From Flavobacteriales bacterium (GTDB lineage Bacteria; Bacteroidota; Bacteroidia; Flavobacteriales_D; UBA2798), in assembly GCA_019694795.1 (NCBI GenBank), contig JAIBBF010000017.1, positions 1 to 57,938 on the forward strand: 57,938 bases of DNA, in the 5' to 3' direction. The translations under genes were made by a program, and so were the position numbers. Shown piece after piece: positions 44,328 to 53,449 of the stretch (positions are counted from its first letter, which is position 1; each line of letters begins with the position of its first letter). The notes beneath the pieces were generated by a model, which did not search any database, was not told the origin of the DNA, and saw only the letters and a program-made list of their open reading frames with translations.

Positions 44328-44702
44328 TTATTGTAAATGGTATTGCGTGATTTGAGCGGCAGTTGGTGTTACTACTTTTACTTTTTTGCGCGCTACTTCT
44401 TTTTCTGTTCTTCCATCGGTGCTGTAAATGATCAGATCAATGGTCTGACCCGAAAGTTGTGATGGAACCTGCACATTGAAATCGGTGGTATTAGGTACCT
44501 GCGAAATACGGGCTGCATCAAAAACAACGCGGTAGGTTCCGGTGTTCATTTTCGATTTAACGGAAATAACATTGTTGTAACCAGCGAACAGGGTGTCCTT
44601 GCAATCTTTGAATTTTACGGTTACGCCGCTTACTTGTGGCGTTTGTGCTTTAACAGCGAAAGCTGCGAAGACGAAAAACAGAAATAATAATTTACTTTTC
44701 AT
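44328..44702 (-). CDS. Small secreted beta-rich protein
   Basis: ATG 44702 gives the signal peptide MKSKLLFLFFVFAAFAVKAQ, leaving a gap of 19 bp after the Fe-S gene, whereas the ATG at 44732 would overlap it. The mature part of about 105 residues is beta-rich (VSGVTVKFKDCKDTLFAGYN, VISVKSKMNTGTYRVVF, TIDLIIYSTDGRTEKEVARK), perhaps one Ig-like domain. Not recognised. It is placed between redox genes but is likely periplasmic. Confidence 0.6.
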   Translation of the reverse strand: MKSKLLFLFFVFAAFAVKAQTPQVSGVTVKFKDCKDTLFAGYNNVISVKSKMNTGTYRVVFDAARISQVPNTTDFNVQVPSQLSGQTIDLIIYSTDGRTEKEVARKKVKVVTPTAAQITQYHLQ

Positions 44703-44721
44703 ACGATTGGTTTTTATTTGG

Positions 44722-46047
44722 TTAGTTTTCATTTGCCCAGTTCAATCGATCTGCAGGCGAAAACTGCCATGGTGCTCCGTTGTTCTCAATATTGGTAAAC
44801 ATACCGGTGAGTTCAGCAGGGGCTTTGGATTCTTCCATAACCAGGTATCTCCGCAGATCAACGATGATCGAAAGGGGATCGATGTTCACCGGACATTCCT
44901 GCACGCATGCATTGCACGAGGTACAGGCCCACACTTCTTCTGCACTGATGTAATCTCCCAATAACGATTTACCGTCGTTATGTTCCTTACCAAATTTCCT
45001 GCCATTTGCTGCAACTTCCTCCAAACGGTCGCGGGTATCCATCATAATTTTTCGCGGAGAGAGCAATTTACCGGTCTGGTTGGCCGGGCAGGACGAAGAA
45101 CAGCGTCCGCACTCGGTACAGGTATAGGCGTCGAGCAATTGTTTCCAGGTGAGATCCGTAACGTCTTTAGCTCCGAAACGCTTCGGCTCCCCTGCTCCCT
45201 CAGCCGGTGCGGCATAAGGATTAGCGTTGGGGTCGAACATCAGCTTTACTTCGTTGGTAACGCTTTCGAGGTTATTGAATTTACCTTTCGGATTCAGGTT
45301 GGAGAAAAATACATTGGGGAAAGCCAGCACAATGTGGAAATGCTTGGAATAAGGCAAGTAATTCAACAAGGCAAAAATACCAATGATGTGGAACCACCAG
45401 CAGGCACGTTCAATCATGATTAAAGCCCCATCGCCGAGTCCGCTTAACATTGGTACCAGCAGCGACGAAACAGGAAACATACCGGCTTCGTGGTAGTGAC
45501 TCACATTCCTGCTTTGCAAAATACTGTCGGAGGCATCCATGAAGAGGAATGCACTCATCATTAAAATTTCTGAAATCAGAATGAGGTTGGCATCGCTCTT
45601 CGGGAATTTGGTCATTTCACGGTAGTGAAAACGCGCAACCTTAATCACGTTACGGCGAATGAGGAATACCGCACAGGCAATGATCACCAGGGTGGCTAAT
45701 ATTTCGAAAGAGGCAATGAGAAAATTATACAGCGAACCCATGAAGGACAATACACGATGTGTACCGGTAGCACCGTCGATCAGGATTTCTAAAAGTTCAA
45801 TGTTGATGATGATGAAACCGACGTAAACACATAAGTGCAGAAGCGCAGGTACGGGTCGGCTCAACATTTTTTTCTGACCTACCGCCACCAGCAACATCGT
45901 TTTCCAGCGCTCTTCTTTGCGATCGCTGCGATCGAGGGGGTGACCGATACGAATGGCCGCAATGATCTGGCGGACTTTCAACGTGAATAATACCGTAGCT
46001 GAAATCAGCAATAGAATAAAGGCGATGTTTTCTACTGTAATATGCAT
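44722..46047 (-). CDS. Membrane Fe-S protein (HdrE/HdrD N-terminal type, two 4Fe-4S clusters)
   Basis: 441 residues. The N-terminal half has about five TM helices resembling the haem-b NarI/HdrE subunit (ALLHLCVYVGFIIINIELLE, CAVFLIRRNVIKVARFHYRE). The C-terminal half has two cluster motifs, CTECGRCSSSCPANQTG (about residue 310) and CTSCNACVQECPVNIDP (about 380). With the CCG protein at 43098 it makes up the parts of a heterodisulfide-reductase-like complex that could pass electrons between menaquinone and an unknown cytosolic partner. The start overlaps the MCE gene by one base. Confidence 0.88.
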   Translation of the reverse strand: MHITVENIAFILLLISATVLFTLKVRQIIAAIRIGHPLDRSDRKEERWKTMLLVAVGQKKMLSRPVPALLHLCVYVGFIIINIELLEILIDGATGTHRVLSFMGSLYNFLIASFEILATLVIIACAVFLIRRNVIKVARFHYREMTKFPKSDANLILISEILMMSAFLFMDASDSILQSRNVSHYHEAGMFPVSSLLVPMLSGLGDGALIMIERACWWFHIIGIFALLNYLPYSKHFHIVLAFPNVFFSNLNPKGKFNNLESVTNEVKLMFDPNANPYAAPAEGAGEPKRFGAKDVTDLTWKQLLDAYTCTECGRCSSSCPANQTGKLLSPRKIMMDTRDRLEEVAANGRKFGKEHNDGKSLLGDYISAEEVWACTSCNACVQECPVNIDPLSIIVDLRRYLVMEESKAPAELTGMFTNIENNGAPWQFSPADRLNWANEN

Positions 46048-47072
46048 TACTTATTCAGAATTTCTTTCAGTTTCTTTTCTTCCTGGGCATCCAGTTTTAT
46101 ACCCTTCTCTTTTCTTCCTATAACAGAGAAATGCAGGTAACGGTTCGGATGTTCTTTAATATTTTCCAATAAACGATTCAGCTGATCGTTGGTCGACACC
46201 AATGCCATGTACAAGCTATCGCTCGATACGAGTTTACCCAAGGTTCCTTCACCCTGGTTCACTTGCGATAAAATGCCATTGAGGTCGGTTACGGTTTTGT
46301 TCAGGTTGCGCACGGTACCGGCTAAATCCGATTTAGCGAGACTATCCGTAATCACCGCCACATTGTCGAGGGTTTGATCGATGGAGTGATTGTTCTTCTG
46401 AATATTTCCGGTGATGGATTCGAGTTTGGAAAGAATAGCAGAAACTTTTCCGCTTTCATTATCCATCATCACATTGAGTTTATCGGTGATGGATTTTAAG
46501 TTGCGCAGCGATAATTTAAAACTTTCGATACTCGCTTCGAGATCGTCGGAATTGTCGCCCAGTACGCGGGATACTACCGAGACCATGGTATCGATGGAGC
46601 CCATCAGGTTTTCTGCTTTTTGTTTGATCGGAGCAATTTGCGCATCCACTTTCGAAGCGAGCGACATATCCTCTTCCGAAATTAGGGTATCGCCGTCCAT
46701 GGCAAATTCTTTTCCTTCGCCGGGTAAAATCTGAATGGCGCGGGTTCCGAATAAATCGGCAGAAATGAGTTTGGCGCGACTATTCTTCGGGAAATCCAGC
46801 ATGTCGTTATCGATGATGAAAGTAACCAACATCCGAAGCCGGCCCGTTTTGGAATCTTTGATGAGTTCTGTTTCTACTACCTGACCCACTTTTAATCCCT
46901 GGTATTGCACGGGACTCGCAGATGCCAGTCCGGCCAGGTCGTCGTATATCACATAGTACTGTCGTCCGTGTTTAAACAAATCAATTCCCTTGAGGTAGTT
47001 CACCCCATAGATGAGAAATGCAATAGCTGCTACAACTACGGCACCTACTTTAACTTCCTTACTGAGTTTCAA
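46047..47072 (-). CDS. MlaD-like MCE-domain lipid-transport protein
   Basis: 341 residues. The N-terminal TM (VGAVVVAAIAFLIYGVNYLK) anchors it in the inner membrane. The MCE domain spans about 35-115 with YDDLAGLASASPVQYQGLKV, GQVVETELI and SADLFGTRAIQILPG. The long helical tail (150-310) probably extends through the periplasm, as in MlaD/PqiB/YebT-like proteins. No ATPase or permease partner lies in the window. It sits between the amidase and the Fe-S gene with 9 bp and -1 bp spacing. Confidence 0.9.
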   Translation of the reverse strand: MKLSKEVKVGAVVVAAIAFLIYGVNYLKGIDLFKHGRQYYVIYDDLAGLASASPVQYQGLKVGQVVETELIKDSKTGRLRMLVTFIIDNDMLDFPKNSRAKLISADLFGTRAIQILPGEGKEFAMDGDTLISEEDMSLASKVDAQIAPIKQKAENLMGSIDTMVSVVSRVLGDNSDDLEASIESFKLSLRNLKSITDKLNVMMDNESGKVSAILSKLESITGNIQKNNHSIDQTLDNVAVITDSLAKSDLAGTVRNLNKTVTDLNGILSQVNQGEGTLGKLVSSDSLYMALVSTNDQLNRLLENIKEHPNRYLHFSVIGRKEKGIKLDAQEEKKLKEILNK

Positions 47073-47081
47073 AACGAGGTT

Positions 47082-48374
47082 TTATTGGTTGGCCATTTCT
47101 TTGGCTTTGTGGATATCGATCCGTTGTCCGTTTAGAAATGCAATGACAAATGCGCCCTTGTATCCCTTTTCCCGAACCTCGCTCTCCCACTTTTTTGCCT
47201 CGTCAAAATTATTACTTTTTCCGTAAGTATATTTATATAAACCGTCCGATTGATAGTAATCAACAGTTTCCAATCCCGGAAAATTCTGCGGATTGTTCTC
47301 AATGGGTTTGGATGATGTACGGATTTGCACTTTAAACACCACCTTTTCCTCGCTATAGGGATAAGCCGAAAGCGGACCCTTCACCACGGTGTTTTCTTTG
47401 TTTTCTTCCTTCTTGATTTCTTCTTTTTTTACCTGGTCTTTCTCTTTGTTTTCAGGCTGTTCCGTCTTCACTTCTTCTTTTTTCACCACGGTGTTCGTCT
47501 TTTTTCCGCTGATGATTTCATCGGGATTTCCGCGTTCTTTTACCTTCACGCCATTGGCGATGTCTACCGAATTTTTGTAATCGACAAAGGCTTTAAAAAT
47601 GGCTTTGGCAATATTGAACTGGTCCTCCTCACTGTTGAGAACTTTTTCTTCTTCCGGATTGGTCAGGAATCCGGTTTCTACCAATACGCTGGGCATGTTC
47701 ACCTGGTGAAGCACAAGAAATCCGGCCTGTTTAACACCGCGATTGATCACATTGGGAGTGCCGTCCACATAATTCTGAATACCTGCCGCAAAGGCCATGC
47801 TCTGATCGAGAAATGCACTGGCCATGATGGTGATACCGATATAGGCATCCGGATCTTTTACGTTAAAATTCTGGTATTTGGTCTGGTAATTATCTTCCAC
47901 CATGATTACTTCATTCTCGCGCTGGGCCACTTTCAGCTGGGCTTCACTCTTGTGCAAACCGAGCACATAGGTTTCTGTGCCCTTCGATCCCGTATTGGCC
48001 GACGCATTGGCGTGAATGCAAATGAATAAATCGGCTTTATTGCGATTGGCAATGCGGGCGCGTTCTGCCAGTTCTACAAACTTATCTTCGGTGCGGGTGT
48101 AAATCACTTTCACATCATCGCCGAAATAGGTTTTAATCATTTTACCCAGCTTCAGGGAAATGGAAAGCGCCACATCGGCCTCGTGCGAGAATTTACCCAA
48201 ACAGCCGGGATCTTTACCACCGTGACCCGGATCAATCACCACAGTGCGGATGCCCAATGAATCGCCCAGGCTTGCCTGAACCTGCGTAATGGCAAAAAAA
48301 CAAGCCAGCCACACAAGAAACCAGGCATTCATCCGTTTCGAAATGGCATGTTCAAGGTTGTTTTTCATCATCAC
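47082..48374 (-). CDS. N-acetylmuramoyl-L-alanine amidase with K/E-rich linker
   Basis: 430 residues; signal-like region at residues 14-35 (WFLVWLACFFAITQVQA). The Amidase_3 domain has VVIDPGHGGKDPGCLG (zinc His), ADLFICIHANASANTG and MPSVLVETGFLTNPEEE (catalytic Glu). All zinc ligands are present. A repeated K/E-rich linker (KEDQVKKEEIKKEENKEN) then leads to a SPOR-like beta domain (VVFKVQIRTSSKPIENN, VDYYQSDGLYKYTYGKS), which would target septal peptidoglycan. First gene of the minus cluster. Alternative starts are the next two Met codons. Confidence 0.9.
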   Translation of the reverse strand: MMMKNNLEHAISKRMNAWFLVWLACFFAITQVQASLGDSLGIRTVVIDPGHGGKDPGCLGKFSHEADVALSISLKLGKMIKTYFGDDVKVIYTRTEDKFVELAERARIANRNKADLFICIHANASANTGSKGTETYVLGLHKSEAQLKVAQRENEVIMVEDNYQTKYQNFNVKDPDAYIGITIMASAFLDQSMAFAAGIQNYVDGTPNVINRGVKQAGFLVLHQVNMPSVLVETGFLTNPEEEKVLNSEEDQFNIAKAIFKAFVDYKNSVDIANGVKVKERGNPDEIISGKKTNTVVKKEEVKTEQPENKEKDQVKKEEIKKEENKENTVVKGPLSAYPYSEEKVVFKVQIRTSSKPIENNPQNFPGLETVDYYQSDGLYKYTYGKSNNFDEAKKWESEVREKGYKGAFVIAFLNGQRIDIHKAKEMANQ

Positions 48375-48428
48375 CGAATATTAAATTGCGTAGTTTTGAG
48401 GCTTAATAACAAAATTAGTACCAAGGCC

Positions 48429-50951
48429 TTGCCACAGAGGAAACGCAGCTTAGTATTTTTCCCCGTTCGTGTGTTGATAAACGCAATTGCAGGGCTATTG
48501 GTTACACCCCTCCTGGCCCAACCGGCAGATACGGTGGCTATTCCAAAATCGCCCATTAAATCGGAAGTAAAATACAGCGCCCGCGATTCGATGCGTTTCG
48601 ATATGGCGGAACAAAAAGTGTATCTCTACGGCAATGCGCAGGTTTTCTTTGAGTCCACCTCCCTCAAAGCCGATTACATGGAATTCAGTTTTAAGGACAA
48701 CCTCGTGCTTGCGAGGGGAACTACCGACAGCCTGGGGAATGTGATTGGTCAGCCCACCTTTAGTGATAAGGGACAAGAACTCACTGCGGGAGAAATCCGA
48801 TATAATTTCGAAACCAAACGCGGCGTTATTCGCGAGGTGCGCACCCAACAGGGTGAAGGATACATCCACATGGGCGTATCGAAAAAACAAAGCAATGATG
48901 AAATCCATCTGGAGCACGGAAAATATACGACCTGCGAACTGGACCATCCGCATTATTATTTTAACCTGAGCAAGGCGATCATAATTCCCGACGACAAAAT
49001 TGTTTCGGGTCCGGTGAACCTGGTGGTGGCCGACATCCCCACTCCACTGGCATTGCCATTCGGATTTTTTCCGAATAAAAAACGGGAATCGAAAGGCATC
49101 ATTATTCCGCAATACGGACAATCGCCCACGCTGGGATTTTATTTGCTCAATGGCGGATACTACACGCCACTCGGAAAAAAAGGAAAAGCCGATTTGCAGA
49201 TTCTGGGCGATATCTATTCGCGCGGCAGCTGGGGAGGAAAAAGTATTTTGCGTTACAATTCGCGTTACCACAACAACGGATTGCTGAATTTATCCTACAC
49301 CAATCTGAAACGTAGCGATCCGGAATTTCCGGATTATTCCGAGAGCAAAGAATTTTTTATCCGCTGGCAACACAATCAGGATCCGAAAGCACATCCTTAT
49401 CGTCGCTTTAGTGCCAATGTAAATGCAGGAACACGAAATAATTTCCAGAACAACTTTAACACTTACGCGCAGGATTATCTCAGCAATACCTTTCAGTCGA
49501 ACATCAGCTGGTCCTACCTCATTCCGAATAAACCCATTAACCTTGCCGCTAACTTGCGCCATAATCAGAATTCACTTACGGGAATTGTGAATCTTACCTT
49601 GCCGGAACTGACCATGAACGTGAATCGTTTTTATCCCTTAGCCGGTTTGCGTAAAGAAGGCAGCAGTACAAAAAAATGGTACGAGAACATTGGTATGATT
49701 TACTCTACCAATCTGAAAAACGATGTTACCATTGCCGACAGTTTATTATCGCTCGACCGGCCCGAAGAAATTACTAAACGCATGCGCAATGGCATGAAAC
49801 ATTCGGGAAGTATTTCCACTTCGTTTAAAGTGTTTAAACAAAAATTCAGTTTTAATCCCGCCGCCAGTTTTACCGAGCGTTGGTATTTGCAAAGCATTTC
49901 TAAATCGTGGGATAATATTTCGCAGACTACGGTTACCGATACCATCAACGGATTTCGCCGTGCAGGTGATTATAGTTTTTCTGCATCGCTTACCACCAAG
50001 CTGTTTGGGATGTATGCCTTTAAAGGAAAAAAACAATTGAAAATCCGCCACGTCATTACACCGGCCATTAACTTTTCTTATCATCCCGATTTTAGCACGA
50101 AGGAATACGGTTATTTCGGAAGCAATGCCAGTTACTCCTCCTATTCGCCCTTCGATATCGGAATTTATGGTCAGCCCCCCGTTGGAGAAGCGGGATTGAT
50201 TGCATTGAGCCTAATGAATAATCTGGAGATGAAATACAAATCGGCCAGTGATACGGTGACCGGATATAAGAAGGTGGTGCTCATTGAAAATTTCACCTTG
50301 AACGGATCGTACAATATGTTTGCCGACTCCTTGAATTTCTCCATGATTTCACTGAGCGGAAGAACCACCATCTGGCGCAATTTGGGTGTGGTGTATTCGG
50401 GAACACTGGATCCTTACAACTACAACAACGGAAAACGCGTGAATGATCTGGCCTGGGCAAAAGGACAAATCGGAAATTTCATGAATCAAAATCTTGCCTT
50501 GTCGTGGTCGCTCAAAAGCAAGAATAAAAAAGAGCGGCACAGCATGGAAAAGATGAGCGAAGAAGACCGCAATGAAATTACACGCAACAGCGATGCGTAT
50601 GTGGATTTCACTTTGCCCTGGACCTTGAGCATCAATTACAACATTCGCAAGGACCGCTATTTTTACGAAGGCGGCGATTCATCGGACATTACGCAATCGC
50701 TTATTTTCCGCGGCGATTTGTTATTGACCGAAAACTGGAAAGTAGGATTTAATTCCGGTTACGATTTTACCAGTAAAGATTTCACCTATACCGAAATCAA
50801 CATCTTCCGCGATTTACATTGCTGGGAAATGCGTTTTAACTGGATTCCCTTCGGATACCGCAAAAGCTACATGATACAGATCAACGTAAAATCGTCGATG
50901 CTGCAGGATCTGAAATTAATGCGCAGAAGAAACTGGTTCGATACCTTCTGA
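48429..50951 (+). CDS. lptD: LPS-assembly outer-membrane protein LptD, Bacteroidota type
   Basis: Large beta-barrel protein that inserts lipopolysaccharide in the outer leaflet. The ORF is open from 48348, but that would overlap the divergent amidase start; TTG 48429 or GTG 48471 gives a signal peptide (LVFFPVRVLINAIAGLLVTP LLAQ split in two). Residues about 65-260 hold the OstA/LptA-like jellyroll (MAEQKVYLYGNAQVFFEST, EIRYNFETKRGVIREVRTQQ), then IPTPLALPFGFFPNKKRESK and about 580 residues of barrel strands. This start is uncertain; the family assignment is firm. Confidence 0.85.
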   Translation: MPQRKRSLVFFPVRVLINAIAGLLVTPLLAQPADTVAIPKSPIKSEVKYSARDSMRFDMAEQKVYLYGNAQVFFESTSLKADYMEFSFKDNLVLARGTTDSLGNVIGQPTFSDKGQELTAGEIRYNFETKRGVIREVRTQQGEGYIHMGVSKKQSNDEIHLEHGKYTTCELDHPHYYFNLSKAIIIPDDKIVSGPVNLVVADIPTPLALPFGFFPNKKRESKGIIIPQYGQSPTLGFYLLNGGYYTPLGKKGKADLQILGDIYSRGSWGGKSILRYNSRYHNNGLLNLSYTNLKRSDPEFPDYSESKEFFIRWQHNQDPKAHPYRRFSANVNAGTRNNFQNNFNTYAQDYLSNTFQSNISWSYLIPNKPINLAANLRHNQNSLTGIVNLTLPELTMNVNRFYPLAGLRKEGSSTKKWYENIGMIYSTNLKNDVTIADSLLSLDRPEEITKRMRNGMKHSGSISTSFKVFKQKFSFNPAASFTERWYLQSISKSWDNISQTTVTDTINGFRRAGDYSFSASLTTKLFGMYAFKGKKQLKIRHVITPAINFSYHPDFSTKEYGYFGSNASYSSYSPFDIGIYGQPPVGEAGLIALSLMNNLEMKYKSASDTVTGYKKVVLIENFTLNGSYNMFADSLNFSMISLSGRTTIWRNLGVVYSGTLDPYNYNNGKRVNDLAWAKGQIGNFMNQNLALSWSLKSKNKKERHSMEKMSEEDRNEITRNSDAYVDFTLPWTLSINYNIRKDRYFYEGGDSSDITQSLIFRGDLLLTENWKVGFNSGYDFTSKDFTYTEINIFRDLHCWEMRFNWIPFGYRKSYMIQINVKSSMLQDLKLMRRRNWFDTF

Positions 50952-52580
50952 TCAGAAACTCGGACTGGAAATAGTGCGGTACATGTTTTTATCCGCTTTA
51001 TTCACTTTCACATTTTTTCCCTTCGGATATTTCACCGTAAACGAAATCAGAAACTCCTTGCTCTCGCCCGCTTTGAGGTCCACATTCCATGTGAGTTTTC
51101 CGGTATAATCTTCCGTAATGGCATTGGAAATTTCGTGCACCTCCACGGTGATTTCAGAATTTTGCGACACGGGAAGCTGATCGTTTAATTCAACATGAAT
51201 GGGTGTTGAATTGGAATTTTTCATGCTGATTTTATAAGTGTAGGTTTCTTTTTTATTGGAGCCAATTACTTTTTGTGCATCCTTATCCTCCACTTTAATG
51301 CGGTTCACCACCACTTTATTATCGCGACCCATCGAGAGGTTCAAGGTATCGCCGTAGGTGTTGGGATCGATGTAGGATTTACCAATGAAGGTACCGCGGA
51401 AATAAACATTGCTCGGACCCTGAATTAAATTCAGTTTTTCCCAACCGGTTAACTGCGCTACTAAATAAGCACTGTTATCGATTTTAGGCACTGCTTTATA
51501 TTTAAACGTAGCATCCAGTTGATTGCTGTTTACATCGAGACGATACAGTTTGCTGTCGCTCGGAATAGTATATGAACCATCAATGGGAAAATCGACCGCC
51601 ACATTGGAAACTACAATTTCGCGATAGGCTACGTTGTCGAGAATTTTTACATCGCCATTGCGGGCTTGTGCTTCTTCTTTGCTTAACTGACGCTGCGAAT
51701 TCTGATTGTTACTTCCATAATTCAAATACCATGGCGCCAGATCCGGTAAATCCTGATTTTGTAAAGGATCGGAAGTACTCAATACTATTTTCACATTGTT
51801 CCAGTCCTCCCCGCTTTGGTTCATCACATTGGCGTTGTAGTCGAGACGAATGCCTTTATCTACGCCATCACTGTGAATATCGTATTGCGGAACCCATGCA
51901 GCGCCGCCTACGAGGTATTTTAAATTCATGTTGGTGCTTACAGGTCCGGGTGAATGCACCGTTATGCGTATCTGATAAAAATATTCCACCTTCACCACAT
52001 TGCGGATTTTTTGTATTTCCTCATTGTATTTTCCAATCAACCGATTCAAATCGGCCAGCGATTCGTTCGACATCCAAATTTGTTTGTACACTTCATTCAT
52101 GCGCGTACGGTAGAGTTCCGAGAGTTTGCTGAGTTCGGCAACGGTGACATTGTTTTGTCCGCTCAACAAATTAGAATTGGCGGTGATGGTCGCTTTTTCC
52201 GCTTCGAGTGCAGCAATGGACGCATTGAGCCGGCGTTTTTCTTTATCCACCAGCATGAGCGTATCCGAGATGCGGACGAGTCGCACAGAATCCTGTTTGC
52301 CCTTGGTAATTTTATCCTGCTCGAAATGGAGCGACAACACTTTTACGCCATTACCAAATTGAGCACGGATGCTTTCTTTGGAAACCTTCGAAGAAACATT
52401 TTTTACCACCAGCACATTGGAACCCTCGGCCAGCGAAACCGAAGCGCTCTGCTGAATTTCGGCACCGTTGATGTACACGGTGACTTTCTCGATTTTCGAT
52501 TTTAACACTTTTTCCTCATTGGCCCCCAGGGCGTTGAAGACAAATAACAAGAGTACGGAGCTGAGGAAATAGTTTTTCAT
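50952..52580 (-). CDS. DUF4139 (mucoidy inhibitor MuiA-like) protein
   Basis: 542 residues with signal peptide MKNYFLSSVLLLFVFNALGA. DUF4140 comes first (KIEKVTVYINGAEIQQSASV, NVLVVKNVSSKVSKESIRA), then a coiled coil (residues 90-190) and DUF4139 (LKYLVGGAAWVPQYDIHSDG to the end, with NWNNVKIVLSTSDP-like QSGEDWNNVKIVLSTSDP). MuiA-like proteins are exported and of unknown biochemical function. The stop abuts the lptD stop. Confidence 0.85.
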   Translation of the reverse strand: MKNYFLSSVLLLFVFNALGANEEKVLKSKIEKVTVYINGAEIQQSASVSLAEGSNVLVVKNVSSKVSKESIRAQFGNGVKVLSLHFEQDKITKGKQDSVRLVRISDTLMLVDKEKRRLNASIAALEAEKATITANSNLLSGQNNVTVAELSKLSELYRTRMNEVYKQIWMSNESLADLNRLIGKYNEEIQKIRNVVKVEYFYQIRITVHSPGPVSTNMNLKYLVGGAAWVPQYDIHSDGVDKGIRLDYNANVMNQSGEDWNNVKIVLSTSDPLQNQDLPDLAPWYLNYGSNNQNSQRQLSKEEAQARNGDVKILDNVAYREIVVSNVAVDFPIDGSYTIPSDSKLYRLDVNSNQLDATFKYKAVPKIDNSAYLVAQLTGWEKLNLIQGPSNVYFRGTFIGKSYIDPNTYGDTLNLSMGRDNKVVVNRIKVEDKDAQKVIGSNKKETYTYKISMKNSNSTPIHVELNDQLPVSQNSEITVEVHEISNAITEDYTGKLTWNVDLKAGESKEFLISFTVKYPKGKNVKVNKADKNMYRTISSPSF

Positions 52581-52682
52581 ACGAAGGATTTACATGTTTT
52601 GAACAATCAGTACAGTTGAAATGTTACAAGGTTCAAGCAAAAAAAAGAGAAAAAAGCACAAGGAAACTGTTTTTCACTTTTG

Positions 52683-52690
52683 TAGTTTTG
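52683..52690 (+). promoter_or_regulatory. -7 element (TAGTTTTG) upstream of the 52710 gene
   Basis: TAGTTTTG fits TAnnTTTG and lies 19 nt before the ATG at 52710. No clear -33 partner at 19-21 nt. Confidence 0.4.
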
Positions 52691-52709
52691 ATCATCAAAA
52701 ACCGGAATT

Positions 52710-53447
52710 ATGTTTGGGAATGTAGATATACAGCAGGAACTGGAGAAAGAACGCGCATACATTCAGCAATCGCTGTTAACGGAAACGGGACGCATCCTGC
52801 AGGAAGCGCGTGAGCAGGATTTGCGCATAGCAAAACGATTTTTCACCCAACGCGGCACGGCAGATTTACCCGATGCAGCAACACTCGATCCGAATCGCAT
52901 TTTTACTTTATCGGAAATCAGAAATATTTGCATTCGCTATCGCATGCGTTTTTTACCCACTTCGTTTTTTAAAGGCGATATTCCCTATGAAGCCATCATT
53001 GAAACACGAAAACTGGAACAAGCCAGCGGACTGTTACCTGATGATTATAAAATTTTAGCACCGCGCCGTTTGTTCGATCTTCCCGATGCAGATGCCGATC
53101 CGATGTTGTTTGCTCCCACTTCCGACGGAAGATATTATCTCATTCACAAATGGGGCACCGATATGAAATGGCATCGCCGAATGGTATCGCTGCCTTTGCG
53201 CTCGATGGAAAACATGCTCATCACCCTGGTGATAATGGCCGGAATAGTAGCATTGATTACACCAACCGGATGGATTGTACCCAGTTCGCCAATGACAGAT
53301 ACTTCCATGTTCGGCTATTGGGGATTTCACCGAATGGGTTATTTCATTCACGTATTAATTTTACTGATCGGATTTTCCATTATGGGATTTTTCACCTTTC
53401 ACCGCCATTTCAGCAATGCGGAGTGGGACCGGAAAACCTTTAACTGA
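52710..53447 (+). CDS. Membrane protein of unknown function, two C-terminal TMs
   Basis: 245 residues. The first 160 are soluble: a helical start (IQQELEKERAYIQQSLLTE), FTLSEIRNICIRYRMRFLP, DDYKILAPRRLFDLPDADAD and YYLIHKWGTDMKWHRRM. Two TM helices follow (about 170-188 and 212-232). I recognise no named domain. The cytosolic N-terminal part plus a TM hairpin suggests a membrane-attached sensor or scaffold, but nothing shows which. Convergent with the ClC gene, 2 bp between stops. Confidence 0.6.
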   Translation: MFGNVDIQQELEKERAYIQQSLLTETGRILQEAREQDLRIAKRFFTQRGTADLPDAATLDPNRIFTLSEIRNICIRYRMRFLPTSFFKGDIPYEAIIETRKLEQASGLLPDDYKILAPRRLFDLPDADADPMLFAPTSDGRYYLIHKWGTDMKWHRRMVSLPLRSMENMLITLVIMAGIVALITPTGWIVPSSPMTDTSMFGYWGFHRMGYFIHVLILLIGFSIMGFFTFHRHFSNAEWDRKTFN

Positions 53448-53449
53448 TA

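Noticed and set aside
47325-48029. 234-codon plus-strand ORF inside the amidase gene
   Set aside because: It is antisense to the conserved Amidase_3 domain, and its Phe/His-rich composition is that of a K/E-rich gene read backwards.
48495-49271. 258-codon minus-strand ORF inside lptD
   Set aside because: The OstA-like domain and barrel of LptD on the plus strand explain this DNA.
51572-52505. Two overlapping plus-strand ORFs of 186 and 183 codons
   Set aside because: Both are shadows of the DUF4139 gene and show no recognisable protein pattern.
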